Source of the DNA: Subdoligranulum variabile
Lineage (GTDB): Bacteria; Bacillota; Clostridia; Oscillospirales; Ruminococcaceae
Direction: 5' to 3'
Length of the DNA stretch: 20,799 nucleotides
NCBI GenBank assembly: GCA_004554775.1
Contig: SFKI01000040.1
Location: 1 to 20,799 of the forward strand
Below the pieces are notes generated by a model, which was given only the letters and a program-made list of their open reading frames with translations, was not told the DNA's origin and did no database searches. Positions 8,081 to 14,114 of the stretch are shown one piece after another. The position numbers were made by a program, and so were the translations under genes. The stretch's first letter is position 1. Each line of letters opens with the position of its first letter.

Positions 8081-9397
8081 TTATAGTGTCAAATCAATAT
8101 TGGAGCGGCGGTCACGCGCACGTTCCTGTTCGCGCTGTTGTTGCGCAGCGCGGTCACGGCGGGCTTCGGTGAGGTGTTGCTGCACTTCTAGGGAGTGTTC
8201 TGCGATTTTGCGGCAGAGACGTTCTTCTTGGCGAAGCTGCTTTAGGGCGGTGTTGACCGATTCATGCTGCGATTGTACATCATCGGTTTTGGGTAGTTGT
8301 TTACGCTTTGTCTGCAACTGCCCAATTTCTGTTTGCAGGGCTTTTCGGTGAGTTTCCAGCTGTGCCAGCGTGTCAATTCTGTTCTTAGATAGAAACTCCA
8401 TCTGCCGGATTCTCTGATCCAGCTTGTAGGCATCCTGCCGCACGGCATAGCTGGGGCGGCTCGGCTTGCGGGGCAGCGCACCCAACTCGTACAGGTAACG
8501 GTAGTACAACGCCCGCAGCCCGGTCAGCTTGCGGCGGGGCTTGCCGCCGTGCAGCCGCCCATATTGGACGCACGGCGAGTTTTCCACGAAACAACGGTTA
8601 AATTGTGGATAAAGGATGCGCGTCTGGATTGCTTCGGGTGTGTACCGCTTGCCCAGCGTTTTAAAGCGAACAAAGCGCTCTTTTCCGGGCGGACGCAAAA
8701 CGGGATACTTGCGCCCCATGCGGACTTCATATCCTTTGCGTTCCAGCACGGAAAGAAACTGCCGCCACGTAAGGCTTTGCTGAATGGCATCGTCCACATC
8801 CTGCCGGATGGCAGTGCGCCATGTGGGTTGGTTGTTTTCCTCAGCCCTCCACTTTTCATATTGCCGCTTTCCTCGCAGCGATTCCGGTGTTTCAATGATG
8901 GAAAGCCCATACTTTTGGCAGAGCGCGTCTGAAAGGGCGCGTACCTCAGTGTAATAACTTTTGCTGTTGCTGTGGTACTTCTTTCCATCCTCTAAGCTGA
9001 CGGCGCTCCATACAATGTGGTTGTGGTAATGCTTCGTGTTCAAATGCGTTGTCACAATTGCTTGGTATTTCCCAAGCAATAGCTGTTCTGCAAATTCGAC
9101 ACCGATCTGGTGTGCGAGTTCTGGAGTTACCTCCCCTTCTGCAAAACTCTGGACAAGATGGTATCCCTGCACGCCGGTTTCTTTGTGCCAGCGAAGCGTA
9201 TTTAATCGCATATCTTCAAAGGCACTGGTGGTTGTGCAGCCCAGTCCTGTTTCAAAACAGGCTGATTCGGTTTTATCCCGGTTTGCCGCATAGTCCACAG
9301 CTTCTTCCAGTGATTTCGGTGTCGTTTTTGCTTTGTTTTGTACATAGTCCACTGTGCGGTCAAGGCGGCGCACAGGGATCACGGATGTGTAGGCCAT
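8081..9397 (-). CDS. MobP-type relaxase / mobilization nuclease
   Basis: A 438-residue relaxase that would nick oriT and lead the strand into the recipient. The N-terminal nuclease domain shows GYHLVQSF (about residues 78-85, motif II) and the metal-binding histidine cluster HLNTKHYHNH (118-127, motif III). Candidate catalytic tyrosines lie in the first 40 residues, as in DYVQNK or DYAANRDKT. The C-terminal region, from about residue 330, is a charged coiled-coil rich in Gln and Arg. ATG 9397 is 12 bases from the AAAGGAG that overlaps the MobC stop. A better-spaced ATG at 9404 is out of frame and gives only 14 codons. It follows MobC closely and is near the candidate oriT. Confidence 0.92.
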   Translation of the reverse strand: MAYTSVIPVRRLDRTVDYVQNKAKTTPKSLEEAVDYAANRDKTESACFETGLGCTTTSAFEDMRLNTLRWHKETGVQGYHLVQSFAEGEVTPELAHQIGVEFAEQLLLGKYQAIVTTHLNTKHYHNHIVWSAVSLEDGKKYHSNSKSYYTEVRALSDALCQKYGLSIIETPESLRGKRQYEKWRAEENNQPTWRTAIRQDVDDAIQQSLTWRQFLSVLERKGYEVRMGRKYPVLRPPGKERFVRFKTLGKRYTPEAIQTRILYPQFNRCFVENSPCVQYGRLHGGKPRRKLTGLRALYYRYLYELGALPRKPSRPSYAVRQDAYKLDQRIRQMEFLSKNRIDTLAQLETHRKALQTEIGQLQTKRKQLPKTDDVQSQHESVNTALKQLRQEERLCRKIAEHSLEVQQHLTEARRDRAAQQQREQERARDRRSNIDLTL

Positions 9398-9414
9398 TTT
9401 TCATAGCGGCTCCT

Positions 9415-9741
9415 TTACCAGTTTTCTTTTACTTCCCGCCAGACCTCTTGGGTTAGCCGGGTCATTTCATCCACACTCCCCTGCCCCGCTGTTCCGGTAC
9501 TGTTGGCACGGTGGGCAAGCTGATTTGCATTGTTGCACAGCCCTGCCACCTTGCGGAGCAGATCGGCGTGGTGCGTGCAGGGGCGAGGATGGATTTCTTT
9601 GCCTGCAATGAGCGTGCGCAGATATTCTTCTCGGTTCAGACTGCTGGCCGCAACCTGCCGATTCAAGAATGATAATTCATTCTCATCGACATGGAATGAG
9701 ACAACAAATCTGCGTTTACGCACGGCAGGGGTTTGGGGCAT
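9415..9741 (-). CDS. MobC-like relaxosome accessory protein
   Basis: A 108-residue protein beginning MPQTPAVRKRRFVVSFHVDE. The N-terminal half looks like a ribbon-helix-helix DNA-binding domain (RFVVSFHVDENELSFLNRQV, then REEYLRTLIAGKE), and the C-terminal half is helical (LLRKVAGLCNNANQLAHRAN), as in MobC/NikA-type nicking accessory proteins. Such proteins bind oriT and help the relaxase reach the nic site. The ATG at 9741 forms the loop of a perfect 7-bp hairpin and has no normal ribosome binding site; TTG 9747 is an alternative. The gene starts 12 bases from a 20-bp palindrome and its stop overlaps the relaxase ribosome binding site. Confidence 0.85.
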   Translation of the reverse strand: MPQTPAVRKRRFVVSFHVDENELSFLNRQVAASSLNREEYLRTLIAGKEIHPRPCTHHADLLRKVAGLCNNANQLAHRANSTGTAGQGSVDEMTRLTQEVWREVKENW

Positions 9742-9748
9742 CCCCAAA
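9732..9748. repeat. Perfect hairpin with the mobC start codon as its loop
   Basis: TTTGGGG (9732-9738) pairs with CCCCAAA (9742-9748). The three-base loop, CAT on the plus strand, is the ATG start codon of mobC on the minus strand. Such a structure could hide the start from ribosomes. Confidence 0.7.
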
Positions 9749-9806
9749 ATGTGCGTCTGGTCGACCAGACGCTATGCTAGCAAAACACGACACCCCGCAA
9801 AACGGT
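9742..9806. other. Candidate origin of transfer (oriT)
   Basis: The short non-coding gap beside mobC and the relaxase is where MobP-type elements usually keep oriT. It holds the 20-bp palindrome (9753-9772), a small inverted repeat GCTA/TAGC (9771-9781) and two direct copies of GCAAAAC (9780-9786 and 9797-9803) separated by ACGACACCCC. I do not recognise a specific nic sequence, so the cleavage position is unknown. The placement and symmetry are seen; the function is inferred. Confidence 0.6.
9753..9772. repeat. Perfect 20-bp palindrome next to mobC
   Basis: GCGTCTGGTCGACCAGACGC equals its own reverse complement over 20 bases. It lies in the non-coding gap between mobC and the DUF7768 gene. 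A perfect even-numbered palindrome suits binding of a symmetric protein dimer such as MobC, or the inverted repeat of an oriT. Confidence 0.9.
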
Positions 9807-10145
9807 TCATGACACAAGGTCGTCGCCCTCAGAAACGGCTTTCTTCAAACCGTCCAAGGTCGTCACAATGCGGTTGTATTTCTGTGCCAAACCGATCTGC
9901 GCGTTGGTGGTTGCATCCTGATTGCGACTGCAGACCACCAGCATCGGGCAGCGCAGCAGCTTATCCCGCACAATGGCGGTGTATTCACTGCGCTCCACGG
10001 CATCTTCCAGCACCAAATACTGACTGTCCTGCAATTTGGGGCATATAGGCAGGTAGCCCAGCAGGTACACCTCACGGCAATAATTGCGGAGATGTTTGAA
10101 GGTCGCGCCCTCGCTGGCGCAGATAAAAGCCCAAGGTCGTTTCAT
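9807..10145 (-). CDS. DUF7768/DUF4406-like protein (nucleoside deoxyribosyltransferase-like fold)
   Basis: A 112-residue protein beginning MKRPWAFICASEGATFKHLR. The plan of an N-terminal strand with FICA, then YCREVYLLGYLPICPKLQ, then LRCPMLVVCSRNQDATTNAQIGLAQKYN resembles DUF7768/DUF4406 proteins, predicted to share the fold of nucleoside 2-deoxyribosyltransferases. I see no firm catalytic assignment, and the small size makes a full enzyme uncertain. ATG 10145 has AAAGGA nine bases upstream. It lies between the methyltransferase and the candidate oriT, and its TGA stop borders the oriT region. The upstream gap contains one copy of a duplicated hairpin. Confidence 0.68.
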   Translation of the reverse strand: MKRPWAFICASEGATFKHLRNYCREVYLLGYLPICPKLQDSQYLVLEDAVERSEYTAIVRDKLLRCPMLVVCSRNQDATTNAQIGLAQKYNRIVTTLDGLKKAVSEGDDLVS

Positions 10146-10172
10146 TTTCGTGTTTCCTTTCTGAATTTCGGG

Positions 10173-10195
10173 AGTGAATCAGTTTTGATTCACTT
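10173..10195. repeat. GAATC/GATTC hairpin, copy 1
   Basis: Arms AGTGAATC and GATTCACT are perfectly complementary around a six-base loop AGTTTT. The 23-bp block is identical to copy 2, which starts 43 bp further on. This copy lies between the methyltransferase stop and the DUF7768 start. No T-tract follows, so it is not an ordinary terminator. Confidence 0.85.
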
Positions 10196-10215
10196 TTCGG
10201 TATTTCTTGCAAAAT

Positions 10216-10238
10216 AGTGAATCAGTTTTGATTCACTT
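10216..10238. repeat. GAATC/GATTC hairpin, copy 2, covering the methyltransferase stop
   Basis: Identical to copy 1. It contains the last codons of the methyltransferase (EVNQN) and its TGA stop. On the minus strand it is followed by ATTTTGC, which makes only a weak terminator-like tail. Confidence 0.85.
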
Positions 10239-10956
10239 CGGATTCAAGGGCGGTTTTCAGCCGTTCGGTGCTGCGGAAAAAGTAGGCGTCCGACATTTCA
10301 ATGCCGACAGCCTCATAGCCCTCCTGCACAGCGGCCAGCACGGTAGTACCTGCCCCGGCAAAGGGGTCAAGGATGCGCCCGCCCGGCTCGCAGATCTGCA
10401 CCACATCCCGCATAAGCTGCAAGGGCTTTTCGGTGACATGGATGCGGTTCTGGGGATTCGGGTAACGGAACACGCCCGGCAGACACCGGAAGCGTCCTTT
10501 CTGCGGGCGGCTGGCGACTTTATCCCACACCGCCACGCCGCGCCAGGTCCAACCTGCCCACTGCAGGGCCAGCGTCATGGCGGGAAGCTGCCGCCAATCG
10601 ATGAACAGGCAGACAGGCGCGCCGGGCTTGGCAATGCGGCGGGCATCCTGCAGCCATGCAGCTGTCCAGAACATCCAACTCAGCTGATCCATCTGGTCAG
10701 AATCGAAGTCGGGCAGCGCCTTTTCTTTGCTCATGCTGCTGTACTTCTCGTTGGTGCTGCGGTTCTTGGTGGTCTGGCTGCTGCCGCCGCTGGCATAGGG
10801 CGGGTCGGTGATGATGGCATCGAAGCTGTTCGGCTCAAACTGGCGGAGGATTTGCAGGGAATCCCCGTGCAAAATCGACCAGCGGTCACCGCCGCAGTGT
10901 TCGGGCATCCGGAAATCAGGGTTGAGAATGTTGAGCGTTTCGGGAGTGTTCTTCAA
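10222..10956 (-). CDS. DNA methyltransferase (N6-adenine/N4-cytosine type), probably missing an internal block
   Basis: A SAM-dependent DNA methyltransferase of 244 residues. The catalytic motif DPPY is at about 51-54 (ITDPPYASGG) and the SAM-binding motif DPFAGAGTT near 197-205, a catalytic-first order. HVTEKPLQLM precedes the SAM motif, as usual. At GRFRCLPGVFRY (10481-10490) relatives, from memory, carry about 20 more residues, including a VW/VF-x-SKG-type stretch, so part of the core or target-recognition region may be gone in frame. TTG 10956 is preferred because AAGAAGG lies six bases upstream, matching other starts here; ATG 10962 abuts that site. Specificity is unknown. No restriction endonuclease is nearby, so it may be a solitary protective methylase. 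Confidence 0.85.
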   Translation of the reverse strand: MKNTPETLNILNPDFRMPEHCGGDRWSILHGDSLQILRQFEPNSFDAIITDPPYASGGSSQTTKNRSTNEKYSSMSKEKALPDFDSDQMDQLSWMFWTAAWLQDARRIAKPGAPVCLFIDWRQLPAMTLALQWAGWTWRGVAVWDKVASRPQKGRFRCLPGVFRYPNPQNRIHVTEKPLQLMRDVVQICEPGGRILDPFAGAGTTVLAAVQEGYEAVGIEMSDAYFFRSTERLKTALESEVNQN

Positions 10957-10971
10957 AGGCATCCTTCTTTC

Positions 10972-11556
10972 TTATCGTTCAAAATCATTGCTGCGAGGTT
11001 CTTTCGGGGGTTGTGTGCGTTCGGAAAGTTCAACGCTGATACGGTCATCTTCGAGTACAAAGCAGTCCTGCGTCCTGTTGTCGAGCTTAGTGCCGGGCAG
11101 GACAACGGCATTGCCGCGACAGACTACATTGCCAGAGATTTCGCCATAGATGCGGGCGCTGCCGTCAATGATCGGTGCGCACAAGGTTTGCTCATCCTGC
11201 CGAATCACGGCATACCCGCAGACACAGCTTTTCCCCATGAGCAGTCCGCCGCAGACGATGGCATCATCCTGCACAGTGGCATCCCCCGTTACGGTGGCGT
11301 TCTTGCCGACATAGGCATTACCTCTTGCAACGGCGTGATCTGTAAGGATGGCATCCCCACAGACAACTGCATTTTCACAGGCGATGGCATCTTCCGAAAT
11401 CCATGCGCGTCCCTCTTGGTCGAGGTTGTTATAGCTTTCCACATAGCCGCCGAGCATCCCGGCAAGGACATCCTCGGTCAAGTCTGTCACCGCGCGGATG
11501 CGGTGCAGGTTGGGATTGTCAGGATGGGCAATGTCGGTGATTTCGTATTTCTTCAT
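10972..11556 (-). CDS. Left-handed beta-helix protein, YdcK-like
   Basis: A 194-residue protein. Residues about 45-165 are hexapeptide-like repeats alternating small and hydrophobic residues (AWISEDAIACENAVVCGDAI, AYVGKNATVTGDATVQDDAI, ARIYGEISGNVVCRGNAVVL), diagnostic of a left-handed parallel beta-helix. The N-terminus HRIRAVTDLTEDVLAGMLGG and the general plan resemble E. coli YdcK, whose function is unknown. The C-terminal tail is charged and probably disordered. ATG 11556 overlaps the upstream stop as ATGA behind GGTGATGCCAG. No acyltransferase active-site histidine is obvious, so I would not call it an enzyme. Similar proteins occur as cargo on clostridial elements. Confidence 0.72.
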   Translation of the reverse strand: MKKYEITDIAHPDNPNLHRIRAVTDLTEDVLAGMLGGYVESYNNLDQEGRAWISEDAIACENAVVCGDAILTDHAVARGNAYVGKNATVTGDATVQDDAIVCGGLLMGKSCVCGYAVIRQDEQTLCAPIIDGSARIYGEISGNVVCRGNAVVLPGTKLDNRTQDCFVLEDDRISVELSERTQPPKEPRSNDFER

Positions 11557-12269
11557 CTGGCATCACCCCGGTCACGCTTGGGCGCGGGCGTGGGCGACAG
11601 TTCGGTTTCCACATACTCGGAAACGATGCTGAGTGCTTTCTGGTAGCTGTCGCAGGACATAACGCGGTCACGCATTTCTTTGGCTTTGTCACCTTGCCCG
11701 CTGCTTTTCAGCAGCCGGGATGCGCGACCCATGATGGCGAAAATGTTGCCGTCCTGCCCAATCAGCTGCATTTTGGGGCGCAGAGAATTCTTTTCCGGTT
11801 TCGGGATTTTCTCAAAAGATGGCGTCATCTTGAATCCATCTTCCTGCCAGAAATGAACAGCCAACGTGCCGTCATCCACACGAATATCCCTCTGCTCAAA
11901 GCCCTCACCCCAACCGTCGCTGTACTGACCGGTAATGTAGTTGCACAGGACGGTCTGCTCATCATCGAGCAGAGGTTCTTTCAGCTCCACGGTCAGACAC
12001 CCGCACAGTTTGTTGCCGCAAATTTCCACAGACGGCACAGCACTTACCACCTTGCGGCGGACGGAATCGTCCTCGTGGTAATACTGCATGAGGTCGCCGT
12101 TGAAATCTGCAATGTCCTTTTTCACGGCCTCATCAACAGCATCGGCATACTGCAGCAGGTCATGACCGTCCAGCGGGCAACCCTCATACTCGTCGTAGAA
12201 CTCGTCCGCATAGTCAGGTTCATTTGGGAAAAAGTCCGCAGTCAAGGGAGAATAAAATTTCATCTGCAA
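11553..12269 (-). CDS. Conserved ICE protein, function unknown
   Basis: A 238-residue acidic protein that I recognise only as a type common in gut clostridial elements. The N-terminus (MKFYSPLTADFFPNEPDYAD after two extra residues) is acidic. The C-terminal third, MQLIGQDGNIFAIMGRASRL then SYQKALSIVSEYVETELS, is a compact helical segment seen on its own in other element proteins. No catalytic motif or membrane segment is visible. TTG 12269 is chosen because GGTGAT ends five bases upstream, the same spacing as at the GGTGAT starts of two other genes here; ATG 12263 is the alternative. The gene ends GDAR, whose codons form the ribosome binding site of the next gene. Confidence 0.65.
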   Translation of the reverse strand: MQMKFYSPLTADFFPNEPDYADEFYDEYEGCPLDGHDLLQYADAVDEAVKKDIADFNGDLMQYYHEDDSVRRKVVSAVPSVEICGNKLCGCLTVELKEPLLDDEQTVLCNYITGQYSDGWGEGFEQRDIRVDDGTLAVHFWQEDGFKMTPSFEKIPKPEKNSLRPKMQLIGQDGNIFAIMGRASRLLKSSGQGDKAKEMRDRVMSCDSYQKALSIVSEYVETELSPTPAPKRDRGDAR

Positions 12270-12274
12270 ATTGC

Positions 12275-12282
12275 ATCACCTC
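12275..12282 (-). promoter_or_regulatory. Ribosome binding site supporting a TTG start at 12269
   Basis: GAGGTGAT on the minus strand, overlapping the TGA stop of the DUF6017 gene and ending five bases before TTG 12269. It is eleven bases from ATG 12263, so TTG fits better. Confidence 0.55.
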
Positions 12283-13099
12283 AATTTCTGCCGCACAGGT
12301 CGTGGTCGATCTGTGCAGCATAGTAGTTTTCTATCGTCAGCGGCGCGTTGTAGAGCGCCGCCAGTAAGTATTGCTTGATGTTTCGGATGCGGGGCGGGTT
12401 GTCCTTGAGGCAATCCAGAACATACTGGATATGTTCTGCGCCCAATTTTAGGAATCGAGATTTTACTACTTCTGCAGGCATTTCCTCACCCGAAATGCGG
12501 ATAGCCGCCCGTCTGGAACAAACCACATCCAGCATCAACTCCACCAGTTCATCCAATCGCATCGTATCCATCGGGTTATTCTGCGCCAAAATCGGATACT
12601 CGATATTTTTCAGCAGCAGGGCGCGGTACTCTGCCCGCTGGCCCGCCGCGCGGATAGGATTCGATACGTTATTTGTTTCTTCTTTCTTTATTTCTTTAGT
12701 ATTTAATTGTGCAGGATTTTCCTGTACAGGTTTTTCCCGTTTAGGCTTTGCCTGTTTTGGTTGGGCACATTTAGGCGCAGCTTCTGCGGGACCCTGTTCC
12801 GGGGGCTGCGGCTGCTCTAAAACCGTGTACTCCATACCGCGCATCTGACCGTTCTTGTCGCGGATGCGGCGGCGGATAATATACCCCGCCGCTTCTAATT
12901 CGCGCACGGTGGCACACACGCTGTCCACGCCCTCTTTGCAGATGGACGCCAGCCCGCGTGTGGTATAATCCCAATCTTCGGGCAGAGACAGCATCAAAGA
13001 TAAAAGCCCCTTCGCCTTGAGCGAAAGAGCCTTGTTGCGCAGATGATGGTTGGACATGATGGTATAATTTTGCGTCTTTTGTACACGGAACACAGCCAT
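12281..13099 (-). CDS. HTH / DUF6017 replication-initiator-like protein
   Basis: A 272-residue protein starting MAVFRVQKTQNYTIMSNHHL, with a winged-helix N-terminal domain of about 95 residues (ALSLKAKGLLSLMLSLPEDW, then GLASICKEGVDSVCATVREL) of the type found in RepA-like initiators of Firmicute phages and conjugative elements. A Gln/Pro/Lys-rich linker (about 95-140) leads to a C-terminal helical domain (VELMLDVVCSRR to YLLAALYNAPLTIENYY) matching DUF6017. It probably binds DNA to start or control element replication. ATG 13099 has AGGAGG nine bases upstream. It is followed by a TTG-started gene whose ribosome binding site covers this gene's stop. Confidence 0.85.
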   Translation of the reverse strand: MAVFRVQKTQNYTIMSNHHLRNKALSLKAKGLLSLMLSLPEDWDYTTRGLASICKEGVDSVCATVRELEAAGYIIRRRIRDKNGQMRGMEYTVLEQPQPPEQGPAEAAPKCAQPKQAKPKREKPVQENPAQLNTKEIKKEETNNVSNPIRAAGQRAEYRALLLKNIEYPILAQNNPMDTMRLDELVELMLDVVCSRRAAIRISGEEMPAEVVKSRFLKLGAEHIQYVLDCLKDNPPRIRNIKQYLLAALYNAPLTIENYYAAQIDHDLCGRN

Positions 13100-13116
13100 A
13101 ACGATTTACCTCCTGT

Positions 13117-13155
13117 TTATGCCCTATAAGTGGGCGAACGATTTCTAACTTTCAT
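13117..13155 (-). CDS. Possible 12-codon leader peptide upstream of the DUF6017 gene
   Basis: In the 70-base gap between the Toprim gene and the DUF6017 gene, the minus strand reads MKVRNRSPTYRA and a TAA. A purine-rich AGAGAGAG lies eight bases before the ATG. The stop lies 17 bases before ATG 13099. It could be a leader or re-initiation peptide controlling the replication-type gene. It is equally possible that this is a chance frame. Confidence 0.25.
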   Translation of the reverse strand: MKVRNRSPTYRA

Positions 13156-13169
13156 GTTGATTTCTCTCT

Positions 13170-14114
13170 CTATCGGCAAACTGCGCGGTGGGCGGCAGTT
13201 CTTGCCATCAGGTTGTTTTTTGCCATATCAGCGTAATCTCCATTCTCGATGTCGGGCGGAAGGTCATGCACGGTGTAGCGGTCAGCGTAGATTTTCCGGA
13301 TGCCGACACTCGCCATGCGCCCTTTGGCATCGTTGTCCAGCCGCAGTTCTATCGTGGTGATCTCCGGGTGCTGCCGCAGAAATTCCTGCAAGGCCAGCGG
13401 TTCTTTGCCGGAGGACGAGACCCCGCCCAGCGACAGACGGTACTTGTCCGCAGCATCCCCGCAGAGCGTCATCTCGGCCATGGTATCTATGGCGGCTTCG
13501 AACACCGCCACGGTAGTGCCGCGCTGCATCGGCGGGATGCAGAAGCCGTACTGTTTCTGACTGCCGGGAGCCTCCCTCTTGAACGGTTTCCCGTAGTCAT
13601 AAATACCGCGCAAAGCGGCATATTTCGGCACGCCCTGCGGGTCTTTGCCCAAGAAAACACAGTTGTGATATTCTGCACTTTCGTACAGAATTTTTCTCTC
13701 AATGCAGTAGCGAATCGTGGGCAGTGAGATACCGCGCCCCAGCAGATACCGCGTTACACGGTCATTATTCGGTGCAGGGTTCGGCAGACGGAACGGTGGG
13801 CGCTCGCGCTCCACCGCTTCATGCTGCACGGGGATGTACATCGGGCTTTCTTCACATAACAGCTGCACCGCCTCTACAAACGGTACACCTTCCACATAAA
13901 TCAAATATTTCAGCGCCGACTTGCCGCCAATGTCGCGGCTTTTCCAGTGCCACACACTGGATTCGCCGTTTATCTTGAAGCTGTCATGTTCTGCAAGCTG
14001 GTACTCGCCCCGCGCGCTGCTTTTCACCAGCGAACCGGGGCGGTACCGCCGCAGAAATTCTATCGCCGTCATCTGGTTGGCGGCATCAATTTGTTCTTTA
14101 CTGACGCGCGGCAA
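13170..14114 (-). CDS. DUF3991 / Toprim domain protein (primase-like)
   Basis: A 314-residue protein. The N-terminal part (ANQMTAIEFLRRYRPGSLVK, then HWKSRDIGGKSALKYLIYVE) resembles a DUF3991 or primase zinc-domain-like region, without a clear Cys cluster. The C-terminal half carries Toprim features: AVFEAAIDTMAE (conserved Glu) and LRLDNDAKGR (conserved acidic pair). Such proteins act in DNA priming or relaxation for mobile elements; a primase role is inferred. The start TTG 14114 directly follows the metK TAA, with no ribosome binding site of its own, so expression probably relied on metK translation. The metK frame break would therefore reduce it. An ATG at residue 15 is an alternative. 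Confidence 0.82.
   Translation of the reverse strand: MPRVSKEQIDAANQMTAIEFLRRYRPGSLVKSSARGEYQLAEHDSFKINGESSVWHWKSRDIGGKSALKYLIYVEGVPFVEAVQLLCEESPMYIPVQHEAVERERPPFRLPNPAPNNDRVTRYLLGRGISLPTIRYCIERKILYESAEYHNCVFLGKDPQGVPKYAALRGIYDYGKPFKREAPGSQKQYGFCIPPMQRGTTVAVFEAAIDTMAEMTLCGDAADKYRLSLGGVSSSGKEPLALQEFLRQHPEITTIELRLDNDAKGRMASVGIRKIYADRYTVHDLPPDIENGDYADMAKNNLMARTAAHRAVCR

Noticed and set aside
10173..10195. Rho-independent terminator
   Set aside because: The 8-bp stem is A+T-rich and lacks a following T-run on the minus strand.
10173..10238. Short CRISPR array
   Set aside because: Only two copies with a 20-bp interval, each an internal hairpin, one inside a coding end; no cas genes nearby.
10207..11646. 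Long plus-strand open frame (479 codons) opposite the methyltransferase and beta-helix genes
   Set aside because: Antisense to DPPY and hexapeptide-repeat coding sequence; no ribosome binding site or family match.
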